Shown piece by piece: positions 1 to 12,119 of a DNA stretch of 64,000 nucleotides. Origin of the DNA: Gnetum montanum (Eukaryota > Streptophyta > Gnetopsida > Gnetales > Gnetaceae); contig MNCI01008665.1 in NCBI GenBank assembly GCA_015680685.1, forward strand, positions 271,535 through 335,534, in the 5' to 3' direction. The notes under the pieces are model-generated. The model had not been told where the DNA came from and ran no database searches. It saw only the letters and a program-made list of their open reading frames with translations. Made by a program: the position numbers and the translations under genes. Position 1 is the stretch's first letter, and every line of letters begins with the position of its first letter.

Positions 1-1177
1 CTTGAAGATGGGTCTATGGATTTGAGTTATATCCCCCCTCAAATCTGGGGATATTGTTCATATCCAACCTCTTTATTTGACTATCTTTCATGTCTTGTTA
101 GAATTCTCACTACCTATACGATGTTCAACATATTTCAAGTAGCAAGTAAAGGCTCATCATAATCATGGCCTTTGTTATGACCATGATGCCTATGATACCC
201 TCTACTATCCCTTCTCTCATGGTGGAGGACCTCCCTTAATTACCCATGCCCCTGATCTCGACTGGTCTAGCAAATCCTATAATCACCTCTATTCCAACGA
301 TCACCTGCATCATGATCATGTCCTTAGCAACTTCATTCAAAACTAAGGAAGAAATAAGAGAATGATGAAGATGAAGAGGAAGGAGGACTAGCACCAAGGT
401 TTTTGTCATCGCCTATTCAATGATCATAGCTACAATCATCATTGTGATGTCTATCCTTGTTCCTACCATGACTCCCACCTGTGGATCCCCCATGATCACA
501 AGACCCATTCTTACCTAAACTAGGATTTTTTATAGTGGACTATAAGTTCTAATTCAAGCCTCCTTCATCGAAACCAAGGATAGAAGAGTCATTGAAATTG
601 TAATCCCCAAAGAAGGAATCCTCATTGTCTTTTTGGCCCAACAAGAATAAGGGGTTATTGAACCATTTCCCTTTGCAGCTTCATAATGCTTCTCCTATTA
701 TCGATTGATTTTACATTGTGCCTTAGTGGGATGGTAATTTGTGGAGTCATGATCCTACATGACATACTCAACATGAAGCCCTCAGATGCAGAACCTCATA
801 AGAGTTTATTGGAGCATCACAGGAATTGATTAATTAGGCAACAACACAATGTTGCCCTCCATGTCTCTCTGCCGTGTCTAGTCATCCTAATGTAGGATGA
901 AGGTGATATTAGACACATACTCATCAAGATGAGTATATACCACTTGACATTGCTAGGGCACTGGTTGATTTGATCATTCATTTCTTTCATTGGATGTGTG
1001 CTTAAATTTCAGTAGAGAATCATCCTTGTGAGAAGAAGACAGTTTGCATGAGAAGAAAAACCAGTGTGCTTTTTAGATTTGTTATTTTTATTTGAATGAT
1101 TATGACTTTAAGGTTCAATCCAATGATGTTGAAAAATTTTCACTAAGTCTTAGATAGCACATGTAGCTAACTAAAGT
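1..1177 (-). pseudogene. A1 gag 5' part, Athila-like, decayed
   Basis: This is the start of the internal region of a minus-strand Athila-like retrotransposon; the rest lies outside the window to the left. It aligns by eye, block for block, with 3190-4440 (the same part of element A2). Examples are the shared stretch around 15-60 versus 3205-3245 and the shared block around 858-960 versus 4120-4230. It begins next to the primer site at 1178-1195. No open frame survives and stops occur in every frame. The gag assignment comes from position after the primer site and from likeness to the better preserved gag of A3 (7072-9460), not from a recognisable domain here. Confidence 0.55.
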
Positions 1178-1195
1178 CCCCAACAATGGTGCCAA
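1178..1195 (-). other. Primer binding site of A1
   Basis: Read on the minus strand this gives TTGGCACCATTGTTGGGG directly after the LTR end. It differs at few positions from the TGGCGCCGTTGCCGGGG site, complementary to a tRNA-Asp 3' end, that Athila/Tat-type plant elements use. The site fixes the LTR as a 5' LTR and the element as minus strand. Confidence 0.7.
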
Positions 1196-2002
1196 TGATG
1201 AGCAGCAAGTATACCCTACACCCAACCATATGAATCAGTAGCATTCACTCAGCAATCTAGTCAAATTCCAAAAACTTTAGGTTTTTAAGCACACTAGTTC
1301 TAGGAAGTGAAACTAACCATAGTAATAATTGTCTTCCTAGTTCCACTTGTGAAGTTCAAGAATATGGTTAAGTGTAACTTACGTATATCATTTTGTCTAT
1401 TTTGTGAATTAAGTCACCTAAGAATTAAGAAAAAAGAATAAAGTAACTTAATTTCTAAATTAATCTAATAACTAGCTAATACTTAACTAGTCCTAACACA
1501 AGTATCCATTCCCTCTTGTCATATACATCTCGAACACATATAATGCTGCTACAAGGTTATCAAACATTAAGCATTACTAGGATTACTAAGTGTTAGACAT
1601 ATGCTCAAAGTGGTTGTACTTATATGTTGCTATTTAATCTATATTAATTACTCATTTAATTACTTTAAAACATTAAATAAAATTGCTTAAATATTAAATG
1701 CCTAAAGAAAATAATTAGTGCTCGAATAAAGATTCGTACACTGTTTGAATCCTACTGCAAGCACTCAGAAAATATTCTAACTTTTGAGTGGAAAAACTGC
1801 TAGAGCTTCACTACAACTATGAGACTTCTTTCCATAAATGCAATAGGTAGGAACACATTTATAGGTGAAATAGGATGCCTTATCAATGGGTACATGTCAA
1901 CGGGTCAAACCCTGTGTCGATGGGATCATGTCAATGAGATCTTGTCGATAGGGTCACATTGAAAACATCCTGTCAACATGGCCAAACCATGATGACTCAT
2001 CA
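1196..2002 (-). repeat. A1 5' LTR
   Basis: Long terminal repeat of about 807 bp. On the minus strand it begins TGATGAGTCATCATGG at 2002 and ends GCTCATCA at 1196, giving TG...CA ends. It shares its ends and internal blocks with the LTRs of A2, A3, A4 and A5, for example the segment just inside the right end and the repeated 'accaagtgttag'-like words. The right flank (2003 onward) is gag sequence of A2, so A1 inserted into A2. The target duplication cannot be checked because the other end is outside the window. Confidence 0.75.
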
Positions 2003-4444
2003 TCATCCTATATGGATAGGGCAAGTGGAAGAGGAATTGAATATGGTGACACAGGAGTGGAAGAGTGTTGAGGAGGATGGTAGGAAATGAAAACTCTCCT
2101 CTTTGCAAAGGTGGTCTATAGTATTTAGGTTGGTGATAAGTGTATTACTACCTTAGAGGTAGTACACCCCACAATTATGGGTGTTGCCACTACTAGTATT
2201 GTTCTTGAGGTTGAGGTGATGCTCCACTTGGATAGTAACCTTGTTGGTGGAAATATTGTCGATAGTTTCCCTGTGGATAAGGCAACCACCTAGGTGCTTA
2301 TCATTTTTCTAGTCTAGGATTTAGAGCATACACCCTAGATTCTTGTAGGTGTGATAAGATAGGGCAACATCCCTTAGAATGTTCATATTGTTATATGTCA
2401 CAACTCTCATTATTAGTTTCTAATCTACAACCTCCTCTACTACTATAGCTTTACCTTTATCTCTATGACTCATCATCCTTTTTCTTCCTTCGCTCACAAC
2501 CACTACCACCTTGATCCTTACATTCTTCTACAATCTTTAGAGTAGCTTAGAATTTTTCATCCAAGGAGTCCAACATTTTTTCAACCTTAGCCAAGATTTT
2601 AAGAATAATTTTTTAAATCAGCAAGGTTTTTCTTTACACCACTTCATTAAGTGATGCTTTCTCCTCATTTTCATGAAAACAAACCTTCCTTATGGATGGA
2701 GGGCTCTCTATTATATTCTTTTGCACCTTCTTATTTTTTCTACTTTTCTTCCTCTTTGGTCACTTACTCAATGAGCCTTTGAATTTGATGGGCCCTTAGC
2801 TTAGAAAGTCTTCCTTGAGCATAGACCCCAAGGGCTCTCCTTGTTTTACTTACAAGCCCATCTATGATATGGCATAGTTGATCCCTTTGAAAGTATCCAT
2901 GACCTAGGCATTAGTATAACAAAGAGTATTACCTATTCATGGCCGCATCCAAAAACTCATGAGTACATTATTTTCATCCTTGGATTTTCCTCCTCAAAGT
3001 AGACACTCTAGAGTACATTTGGTACTTATTGTTAAATAGCTCCAACATCATACTTCATCTTTGGATGAATTCTAGGTCCAAGAACCGATACTAACTTTCT
3101 ACCTCCTTTATGAGTATCCTTAGCATCAATTTCAACTTTTACCATTCATTTTCTACATTCTACAAGGCACAAACATCATGAAAGGCTTGCAAATGATTTT
3201 CTAGATTTGAATTATATCCTCCTTCAAACTTAGGGATATTGTTCATATGTTCATATATAACTATTTGATGCAGCTATCCTTCAAGTACCTAGTGGGAATT
3301 TTGGTAGCCTCTAAAATATTCAGCATGTTTCTAGTAGCTAGTAGGGGCTCGTCATAATTATGATGATTTTTGTAACCACTATCATGGCTATGATGGCTAT
3401 GATGAATCTTACTATGCATTCATTCGCTGGGATACTCTTCCCCATGTTGTTGCCCATGCCCATAGTTCTTATTTTCCTAGTGGAATCTATGATCATCCTT
3501 ATCTCGCTATTTATTGTCATCCCAATCTCTATTGTTTCTGCCATTATCTTGGCCTCTGCTTCTCCTATTGGACTTAGAGAAGGAAGATGATGAGAATGAT
3601 GTTGATGAAGGCAAAGAGGAAGGAGAATCATCATCCAAATAGTACCAATCGCCTCTTCTTCATTGGTCCCTATCCTGATCATCATGTTTATCTTTCTCCT
3701 AATGCTTGTCATTATTCCTACCTCTAGATGAATGGTTGTGGATACCATATTTTGAGATCCCCTAATATTGAGACCCATTCTTCCCATCACCAAGGTTATC
3801 CATAGTTGACTACAACTATTGGTTAAGGGTCTCCCCATCAAAGATAGGAGGAGAATCTATGTATTAGGAAGCACCTAAAAAGAAATCCTTACCTTGTTTG
3901 TGGGCTTGGAAGAACAAGTGGTGAGAAAACCTCTTACCATTTGAAGCCTCATATCGAGCCTCCATATGTTGATCTTTTTTCCGTTGGGCATCCGTGGAAT
4001 GATAATCCCAATAGGCATGATATTGAACTTCGTACTCCATGTTAATTCTAAAAATACTCAACTTGAGGATATTTTTCAATAGCATTATGAGAACAAAGTG
4101 GTCGTGAGGCAACACAATGTTGCCCTCCATGTCCCTCCATCGCAGTTGCTTGTCCTGATGTAGGATGACGGTGAAATCTAGAGTGTAAGCATATGGATGA
4201 GTGTAGACAACTTTCAATTATTAGGGCACTTACATCTTTTGGTCTTCTTGTCTTTGAATGGATCCACTTACAAATGGTGGTGGAGAATCCTCCTTATGAG
4301 AAGAAGCCATATTAGTGATTTCTCAAAAGCAATGTGCAGTTAGTAATATTATGTTTTTTAATGATTTTTATTTAAGTGTTTTTTTACAACATCCTTAGAG
4401 AATTTTATGATCTTTCCTATGTAGCATACTTATTTAACTAAAAT
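2003..4444 (-). pseudogene. A2 gag, Athila-like, decayed
   Basis: Internal 5' region of element A2, read from about 4444 leftward. The best preserved piece is 4217-3864, which contains the block MEYEVQYHAYWDYHS... seen as VEYVVQDPDYQDYHP in A3 gag near 7380. A later block near 2390-2300 reads EHSKGCC...YALNPRLE and matches EHPKEFYP...YALNPRLA in A3 near 8980. The far end at 2003-2100 matches A3 near 9320-9400, where A1 has inserted. The region is rich in Met, Ile, Ser and His codons but has many stops. It is a structural (capsid) gene of a retrotransposon, no longer functional. The opposite-strand open frame at 3360-3590 looks like chance. Confidence 0.6.
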
Positions 4445-4462
4445 CCCCATCAACAACTCAAA
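4445..4462 (-). other. Degraded primer binding site of A2
   Basis: On the minus strand the LTR end is followed by TTTGAGTTGTTGATGGGG, a mutated form of the tRNA-Asp-type site seen in A1. The next bases (GATTTTAGTTA) also match A1 and A3 after their primer sites. Confidence 0.55.
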
Positions 4463-5304
4463 TGATGAGCATTGAGTAGTCCCTATGCCCAAGCATACGA
4501 ATCACAAGTGTTGCACTAGCGATCCAATCGAATTCTATGGACATTAGCTACTAAATGCACAATAGGCAAGGTAGTGACTTAAAGATGTGAGCTTTGTCTT
4601 CTTGAATTCACTTATGTAAGCTTAAGTGTTTGGTCAAGTGTAAGCCAAGGCACATGATATTTATTTATATTTTATATTTTATTTTCTCTTATCTAAGTAT
4701 GAAATAAAGAGAATTAATTAGTTAACTATCTAATATCTTTATCTAACTAGCCTAACATAAGTATCTGGGCCCACCTTCTATACACATCCTAAACTTGTTA
4801 TAAATGCTACTAGGTTACCAAGTGTTAGGATACTGGGTGAACCAAGTGATAACACCACTGGGATTACCAAGTGTTAATATTTTGCTTGAGGCGATCATAC
4901 TTATATGTATTTATTAACTAAAAACATGAATGTAAAGTGCATGAATAATAAAATACATGAAAGTAAACATTAATCTATTCTAAGTACTACAAGAAATTCC
5001 AAGAATCTCATCTTCATTACTGATCACATCAATTTGTTCAAGTACAAGATGCTCAAATAAAGAACCATACAACCCTTACAGACCTACTATGAGTACTTAG
5101 AAAATATTCTAACTCTGGGCTAGGAAAACTGCTAGAGCTTCACTATCCTATGGACTTAATGTGCCATAAATGTGATGGATGCATACATTTAGACAAGAAA
5201 AGATAGACACTACATCAACACATCTGCAATGACTCATCTACCCATGTGTCGATGGAGCTACATTGATGGGGATGCATCGATGCAGCCCATCGAGTGATTT
5301 ATCA
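4463..5304 (-). repeat. A2 5' LTR
   Basis: An LTR of about 842 bp with TGATAAATCACTCG at its minus-strand start (5304) and a GCTCATCA end (4463). The start matches A3's 3' LTR, which begins TGATAAATCAC at 18217. The right flank is RT sequence of C1 rather than a polypurine tract, so this is the outer 5' LTR and 5304/5305 is the insertion point of A2 into C1. Confidence 0.75.
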
Positions 5305-6080
5305 TGGAGGTACAATCATTCCTTAGTTTACTAGGTTTCTATCAAAGATTCATTAAAAATTTTAGTTGTATTTCTTAGCCTATGTTTGCTTTATTATAGA
5401 AAATTAAATATTTTAGGTGGGATAATGGAACACAAAGGAGCATTGACTTGTTGAAAGGAAAGATTACCAATGAATCAACTCTTGTAATTCAAAATTTTAG
5501 AAGCCTTTTTAGGTGGAGTTAGATGCAAGTGAACTTACCATTAGTGGGGTAGTTTCACAAGAACGTACACATATTTCATTATTTTCTAAAAATTTGAATG
5601 AGTTAAGGAAAAGACATAATAATTATGAGAAGGAGCTATATACTATTCTTCAAGAAATTAAGCACTACTTGTTATCCAAGGAGTTCACTTTGATGACGGA
5701 CCACAAAACATTATAATTTCTAAATTCTTAAAAGAAGTTTCTTGCAAAGCACATGAACTAAGTTGCATAGTTATAGGAGTTTAATTTTATGTTGAAACAT
5801 GAAAGTGGAAATGCCAATCTAGTGGATGATGCATCATCCAAGGTGCATATGGTTAATTTTAGTGTACATCATGTAAAAGGTATGGGTGATTTTGCTCATT
5901 TGTATGAATATGATTATGATTTTGGACAAATTTGGAAAAGCCTCAAAGAGCCATTGTTTAATATGTAGATCAATGAAGGAACTATAATATTCAAGATGAA
6001 CTTTTACTCAAGAATGGAAAGGTATGTGTTCCTAATTGTGATTTTAGGAAGAATATGTTGTTTGAAAAGCATTTTAATGG
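5305..6080 (+). pseudogene. C1 chromovirus pol, RT end to integrase start
   Basis: Left half of a plus-strand Ty3/gypsy pol gene. It starts with the RT/RNase H junction motif QSFLSLLGFYQRFIKNF, runs through an RNase H-like segment (ELDAS at 5514, YEKELYTILQEIKHYLL, LMTDHKTL ending 5716) and the connection KHESGNANLVDDASSK. It ends in the segment that leads into the integrase zinc finger (CDFRKNML). The same sections occur in C2 at 28240-28900. Stops interrupt it at about 5395, 5513, 5717, 5760 and later. Translation is cut at 6080, where A3 has inserted, and resumes at 19038 with GHMGRDKTLELVGRYYF, which is contiguous with C2. It is part of an ancient, inactive element. Confidence 0.85.
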
Positions 6081-6958
6081 TGGTGAATCACTTCGTTGGA
6101 CTACATTGATAGGACCTATCGATGCAATCCCATCAACATGAATGCATCAACATAGGGTTTGATGTATTGATTCATATGTGTCAATGCAGTGTCATGTGTT
6201 GCCTATAAATATGTACTCACCAACCACATTTATGGCATCCATTCCTTAGTTGCAAGCTGAACTCTTTCATTTTTGTCTCTCTAGAGTTAGAATATCTTCT
6301 AAGCCTGCAATAGGAGTGAGAAGTGTGCGGATCTTTATTTGAGCACTAATGTACTTGAGCACCTCAGTGTGATTGACAATAAAGATGAGCTTTATTCATA
6401 AACTTTACAGCACTTGTATTTAGCTTAATGTTTACTTAATGCATTTATTATTCATGTAATTTACTTTAATGCATTTAATTAATTCATTCATTTCTAATAA
6501 TTAATACACATAAGTACGATCACTTCATGCATATGTTAATGCTTGGTAATCCAAGTAGTGCCTAACACTTGGTAACCTAACAGTGCCTAATGCTTGGTAA
6601 CTTAGTAGCATTGCAATGTGTTTACAATGTGTACAAAAAGTAGGAATGGATGCTTATGTTAGAACTAGTTAAGCATTAACTAGTTATTAGATTAATTAAA
6701 CATTTAATTATTTTATTTCTGGCACTTAGGTGAATTAAGAAAAAAAATATAAAATGATAAAAATCATATGCATCAATTACATTTAACCATACCTTCACAC
6801 TTCACAAGTGAAATTGACAAGACAATGATCATGTCCATTAGATTCACTACCTAGACCCAGTGTACTTAGAGAGATAAAGTCCATGAAATTCAACCAGATC
6901 ACTTAGTGAATGCTATTGATTCTTATGGTTGGGCATAGGAACTACTCTTTGCTTATCA
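6081..6958 (+). repeat. A3 5' LTR
   Basis: An 878-bp LTR running from TGGTGAATCAC to GCTTATCA. It matches 18217-19032 along its length. A TATA-type promoter TATAAATA lies at 6204-6211, at the same place as 18306-18313 in the 3' LTR. After 6958 the sequence that should be the primer site is badly changed, but GACTTTAGTTAGCTACGTG at about 6978 matches the bases just inside the A1 primer site. Confidence 0.85.
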
Positions 6959-7071
6959 TTAACATCATTTCTAGTGACTTTAGTTAGCTACGTGCACTAT
7001 CTAGGAGTTAGTGAAATTATTCAATGACATTATAATGGACCCAAGAGTTAACATTATTAAGAAAAATAATA

Positions 7072-9460
7072 ATGACAATAAATGCACATTATTTTTCTTC
7101 CAATCTAAGATGGCTTCTTCTCTCAGGGAAGATTCTCTACCACTGTATGAAAGTGATTCCAATCAATAAAGGTGTGAGGGGTCAAAACCACCAGTGCCCC
7201 AACAATCTAGAGTGTTCTATACTTATCCTAATGAGCATGTGCCAGACTTCATCTTCATCCTACATTAGGATGAATAATTATGATGTAGGGACATGTAGGA
7301 TAACATTATGTTGCCACCTAATCGATCAATTCCTGCAATGCTACTCCACACTCATAAAATTGGGTATCCAAGGGCTCAATGTTGAATATGTTGTGCAAGA
7401 CCCTGACTATCAGGATTATCATCCCACTAAGGCACAATGGAAGAAAGATAGGCAACATGAGGTTCACTATAATGCATTAAAGAAAAAATGATTTAAAAAC
7501 CCCTTATTCTTGTAGGGCCAAGAGGAAGCCGAGGATTCCTTCTCTGGGGGTTCTCAAAACACTAATTCTTCTCCTCTCTTCTTTGACCAAGTGGGCCCCA
7601 ACCAAAATTTATAGTCCATGTAAACAATCTTGGTTCGGGGAAGAATGTGTCCCATGACCATGTGGGATCCAAAGGAGGAAGTCAAGGTAGGAACCAAGAT
7701 AAGTGCTATGCAAAAAAAAAACATGGTAAACAAGGTTGTAACCACAAGAGAAGGAGTAGTAGGCATCGTGTTAGTGCTGGCTCTCCTCCCTCTTCACCTT
7801 TAATGTCCTCATCTTCTTTCTCCTCTAGTTGCAACTGAAGCCATAGAGGATGTACCTATGATGGAGATGATTGGTGGGACAAAGATGATCATAGGGCCCA
7901 TCAAAATAGTAAAGACTAAGGACGTGGACAATCAAGGGAGGTCTGCCACCACAAACGAAGGGATAACAAAGGACATCATAGGCATCATGGCCATAATACG
8001 AGCTATGACTATGATGACCCTTTGCTTGTAACAAGGAACATGCTAAACATCACAAAGGCCATGAGGATTTCAACAAGGCATGTAAAAGATAGAAGAATCA
8101 AATGGTTGGATATGGGCAATATTCCAAAGTTCAAAGGAGGATACAACTCAAATCCACAAAATCATCTTTAAGCCTTTCACTATGCCTCTACCTTGCAGAA
8201 CGTTGAAAAAAAATGGTGAAAATTAAAGTTGTTCCCAAGGACACTCATTAAGAAGGCTAAAAGCAAATATCAATCCTTAGAATCAAAATTAATTAGACGA
8301 TGAAGTACGATGCTTGAACTCTTCCATGACAAGTATTAAATGTACTCCCGAGTGTCTAATCTAAGGAAGCAAATCCAAGGGTGGAGACAAGGGATACATA
8401 AATCCTTGGATGTGACCATGGATAGATATTATTCTCTATTGCATAGATGCCTAGGCCATGGCTTTTCTCAAAGGAAGCAACTACACCATATCATAGATGT
8501 ACTCAAAATAGAAACAAGAAGAACTCTTGGGATCTATGCTTAACAAAGACTTTTAAAGCTGAGGGTCCATCAAATCCAAAGGCATCAATGGCCAAATAAG
8601 AAGGTGAGTTGAGAAAAAGGGAAAGTGCGAAGGAGTACAACTAGGATCCTTCCATCCAAAAAAGAAAAGTCTAGTTTTGTAATAACGAGGAGGAGGCACC
8701 AATTAATGAAGTGATGCAACATAAAACCTTATCGATCTATTTTTCTTTTTTTTTGAAATATTGACCAATGTAGATAAAATGTGGGATTCTTCAAACAAGA
8801 AATTCCAAACTACTCTTAGAATCACTAAAGAGTCAAAATAACAAGGTAGTGGTCCTAACTAAAGGAAAATGAAAGAAGCTAAATGTGCCCATCAAAGGGG
8901 TAAGGCCAAAGCTGCTATCGTTGAAGAGGTTGTGGAATATAAGATAGATGATGATGGTGGATGTAACATCTAACCCTATGAGCATCCTAAGGAATTTTAT
9001 CCCATTGTGTCATACTTATAGGAGTTTGAGGTGTACGCACTGAATCCTAGATTGGCAAGAAGGTAAGCACCCAGGAGATTACCTTATCATCAAGGTAACT
9101 ACAGGCAGTTCTACCAATAGTAAGCCTACTATTCGAGTGGAGCTCCACCCTAACCTCATGAGTAGTACCAATAGTGGCAACACCCATAGTTGTGGGGGAT
9201 GCAACCATCAAGGCAATAGTACCCTTATTGATAGCCAAATCCATATGGGTACTATGTGCAGCAATCGATTTCTCCGCATGACTCTTCCAGTCATGCATCT
9301 TTCCATCACCACTACTACCCTTCTAAATATCACAAAGCTCAATCTCCAAGAGGGGAATTCCCATTTCCTTTCTACCCTCCTCATCCTTCTACACTTGTAC
9401 CTTCACCCTTAACTCAATTACCACCAACTCTATCCATGCCAAGAAAAATTCCTACCTAGC
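7072..9460 (+). pseudogene. A3 gag, Athila-like
   Basis: Capsid gene of A3. The N-terminal part (7072-7491) has the block VEYVVQDPDYQDYHPTK shared with A2. The core capsid region (retrotrans_gag type) is at about 8095-8545: IPKFKGGYNSNPQNHL, then KLKLFPRTLIKKAKSKY, then YYSLLHRCLGHGFSQRKQ, matching the order seen in Athila gag proteins (DP.EHL, LFP.SL...A..W, R.C.HHG). The last part (about 9050-9460) is low in complexity and rich in Tyr, Gln, His, Ser and Pro; no CCHC zinc knuckle is visible. Stops and frame changes occur throughout (for example 7489, 7837, 8170, 8340, 8540). Confidence 0.75.
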
Positions 9461-9719
9461 CGCAATAAGAAATGTCATAATGGCTATTAACTTATAGTTG
9501 ACTCCCTAGCTAAGTGGTTTGGAAAATAAACCCCAAAAAAGACTTTTCTTTTGCACCAATAATCCTTCTAAGCCCTCATAGATACTAGTGGTTAATGATC
9601 CTACTTCTTCCTCATCCCCTAATACAATCATTCAAGAACCTTTCAAATCAAATGCCTCCCAAAGTACATACTATCATGTTGATCCATGCAGTCATAGATT
9701 GGATAAAGGCTAGCCACCT

Positions 9720-10110
9720 TCCTAGGAAAATATCTAATCCTAGGAGTTTCCTAATTTATTTGCAAATCATTGGGAATGAGCCTTACAAGGATCTTCTAGA
9801 CTCAAGTTCTAGTATGAATTTGATCTCCCATGAAATGTACAGAACTTGAAACCTACCTCCTCTCAAGAAGAGAAACATTCATCTTGAGTTGACAAATCAG
9901 TCCATCACTGTTCCCTTGGAATTAGTGGAGGATATTATGACCACCGTCTATGGGTGGTCCTATCCTATTGACTTCCCAATGATTCATGTAGACAACTACA
10001 AGGGGAACTTTCTAATCATCATGGAAAGGGCTTAGTTGAGCACAATAGATGCATAGCTAGAAATCAAGAACCTCTCCTTGGAAATTTCTAAGGAAAATGA
10101 ATTTGGAAAG
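9720..10110 (+). pseudogene. A3 retropepsin-like aspartic protease
   Basis: Encodes a decayed retroviral-type aspartic protease that would have cut the Gag-Pol precursor. The active-site segment reads KDLLDSSSSMNLISHEMY near 9787-9840, where family members have D-(L/S)-G; here the Gly is Ser, so the copy is inactive. It continues with LPPLKKRNIHLELTNQS, VPLELVEDIMTTV and YPIDFPMIHVDN, the order typical of Athila proteases, and a remnant of the flap (FLIIMERA). The product lies between gag and RT as expected. Confidence 0.75.
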
Positions 10111-10439
10111 ATCAAGAGTAAGCATGCTCTATGCATCATGTAAAATGACACAGGGTCCAACTGTGTGTAGAAGTTATGAATCGTGAAAATCACAGCAATC
10201 ATAGCATGCAAACAGTGTGCTGATGTGACAAAAATTCAAAGGTGCCTATACACAACAACCACAAAATAGGAGGCCACCTAGTGACTGATAGCTAATCCTG
10301 ATAGTAGCTCAAATTTTGCATGAAACAAACTGAGAGCCTAACGAGTGCCTACATTGAATACATGGATGAGATGGAGCAAACCCATCACCAACTCTCTAAT
10401 GAACCTAATGAAACTGATTGGGGAGAGTTGGAGATCCCT

Positions 10440-11500
10440 AAAATCTTTAAATAAGAGCTCCTTGAGTTGAAAATTTACCAGTTGAAATGGAGTATGTTTT
10501 TTTGAAAAATTGCAAGCTGGTTATTATCAATGTTGATATTGCTCCTGCAAAAAAAAAAGAAGCTATTGGATATGATCAAAAAATGGCAAACAACCTTTGC
10601 TTTGTCATATCCTAAACTCATCGAAATTTAGCTATTGGATATGCCAGCACCGCATCTACACAGATCCTTCCATTAAGCTAAAGAGGTAGCTATAGTGATA
10701 GTTGAACCCCAAAGTGAAGTAGATTGTGAAAGAGGAGCTTGAACAACTCCTCAAAGTGGGGTTCATCTATCCCATTGTGGATAGCGAGTGAGTTAGCACA
10801 CTTGTGATAGTGCCAATTAAAGGTGATAAATGGAGGGTCTACATTAATTTTAAGTTGTTGAACATGGCAACATATAAAGATCAATTTTTGTTAAAATTTT
10901 TGGACCAGGTATTAGGCATCATTTATGGAATTGCTACTACAGCTTTCTAGATGGTTATAATGGCTAAAACCAAATTCAGATCACACCAAAAGATTAGGCC
11001 AAATTAACATTCACAAGTCCTTAGGGGACTTTTCCTACCACATTCCAATTCCTTGTCTTGAGCATCTTCCAATAGCAGATTGGTAGCAGGGTGGAAGTCT
11101 TCATGGATGACTTCTCCACCTATGGGGCTACATTTGAGCAAGTCCTAGACCATGTTAAGAAAGTACTAAAAAGGTGTGTAGAGAAAAACCTTAGGCTTAA
11201 TTGGCAAAAAATCCACTTGATGGTCTAGGAAGGCATTATTTTGGAGCACATAATTTTAGAAAAAGGGATCGAGTTGAACCTTAAAAAATAACAATCATCA
11301 AAGAAATTACCAGATAACCAAAAAAACCCAAAGATGTGAGGTCATTCCTTGAACACACTGGCTACTATCGGTGATTCATTAAGAATTTCTCTAAGATCAC
11401 TAAAACATTGGTAGAGCTGACAAAGAAGGATGCTCCATTTTTCTAGACTAAGGAATATGAATGTGCATTCTAGTAGCTCAAAAAGAAGCTTGTGAAAAAT
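10440..11500 (+). pseudogene. A3 reverse transcriptase
   Basis: Ty3/gypsy RT of the Athila type. The fingers begin at about 10720 (VKEELEQLLKVGFIYPI), followed by VSTLVIVPIKGDKWRVYINF. The palm motif is FMDDFSTYGATFEQVLDH at 11102-11155, with both catalytic Asp residues kept. Next comes KKVLKRCVEKNLRLNWQKIH and, near 11350, a remnant of the R.FLG..GYYRRFI motif. Frame changes occur between the fingers and the YMDD-like box (around 10940-11090) and stops are frequent, so it cannot be active. The lineage call rests on the DDFS.YG and LNW.K.H motifs, known from Athila. Confidence 0.8.
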
Positions 11501-11910
11501 CTAATTCTAAGAGCACCTGATTCATCTAGAACCGTTCAGATCACTATGAATGCATCAAATTATGCCTTGCGAGTTATGCTTACGTAGTTAGATGATCAGA
11601 AACGTCCTTATTATATCCATTGTGTGAGCAAAAGCATTGTGAGTGCACAGCTAAATTACACCATAAAAGAAAATGAATAAATAATAGTGGTGTTCACCTT
11701 GGAAAAATTTAGGCACTATGTGCTTGGATACAAGGTGTTCGTACACATAGATCATAGTGCAATTTAGTTCCTGATGAATAAACCAATGGTGAGCCCCCCT
11801 GTCATACAATGGCTAGTGATCTTGTAAAAATATAATCTTACAATGATAGATTGAAAGGAAATCGAAAACGTGGTTGCTAACCACTTGTCTAAATTGTGAT
11901 GGGACAATAA
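11501..11910 (+). pseudogene. A3 RNase H
   Basis: Ty3/gypsy-type RNase H that would remove RNA from the RNA:DNA hybrid. Visible pieces are ITMNASNYALRVML (first catalytic position Asn where Asp is usual), IVSAQLNYTIKENE, VVFTLEKFRHYVLGYKVFVHIDHSAI and a tail NVVANHLSKL that normally reads ADHLSRL. Stops are at about 11588, 11677, 11764 and 11827. There is no second, archaeal-type RNase H here, unlike T1. Confidence 0.7.
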
Positions 11911-12119
11911 AGAGGACAAGATCCCACTATCATATTAGTTTCCTAATGAACTCCTCTTTAATAGTGCTATAATTGAAAAAATGCCTACTGCAACCAACTA
12001 GTACGATGGCATTCTCACCTATCTTCTTAGTCAGGAGATGCCATAGGAGTGGGATCATAGGAAGAAATAACAATTTCTTCACCAAGAAAAATGCTTCATG
12101 GAAATAAATAGACACCTTT

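Noticed and set aside
1178-1195. tRNA-Asp gene fragment
   Set aside because: Only 18 bases next to an LTR; it is a primer binding site.
2335-2385. A plus-strand CCHC-like reading (CDKIGQHPLECSYC)
   Set aside because: A2 is minus strand, and the minus frame here matches A3 gag (YALNPRLE), so the zinc-finger look is chance.
3338-3841. A 167-codon minus-strand open frame and its plus-strand partner at 3360-3590
   Set aside because: Met/Ile-rich low-complexity frames inside decayed A2 gag; no family motif, and the plus frame is a shadow.
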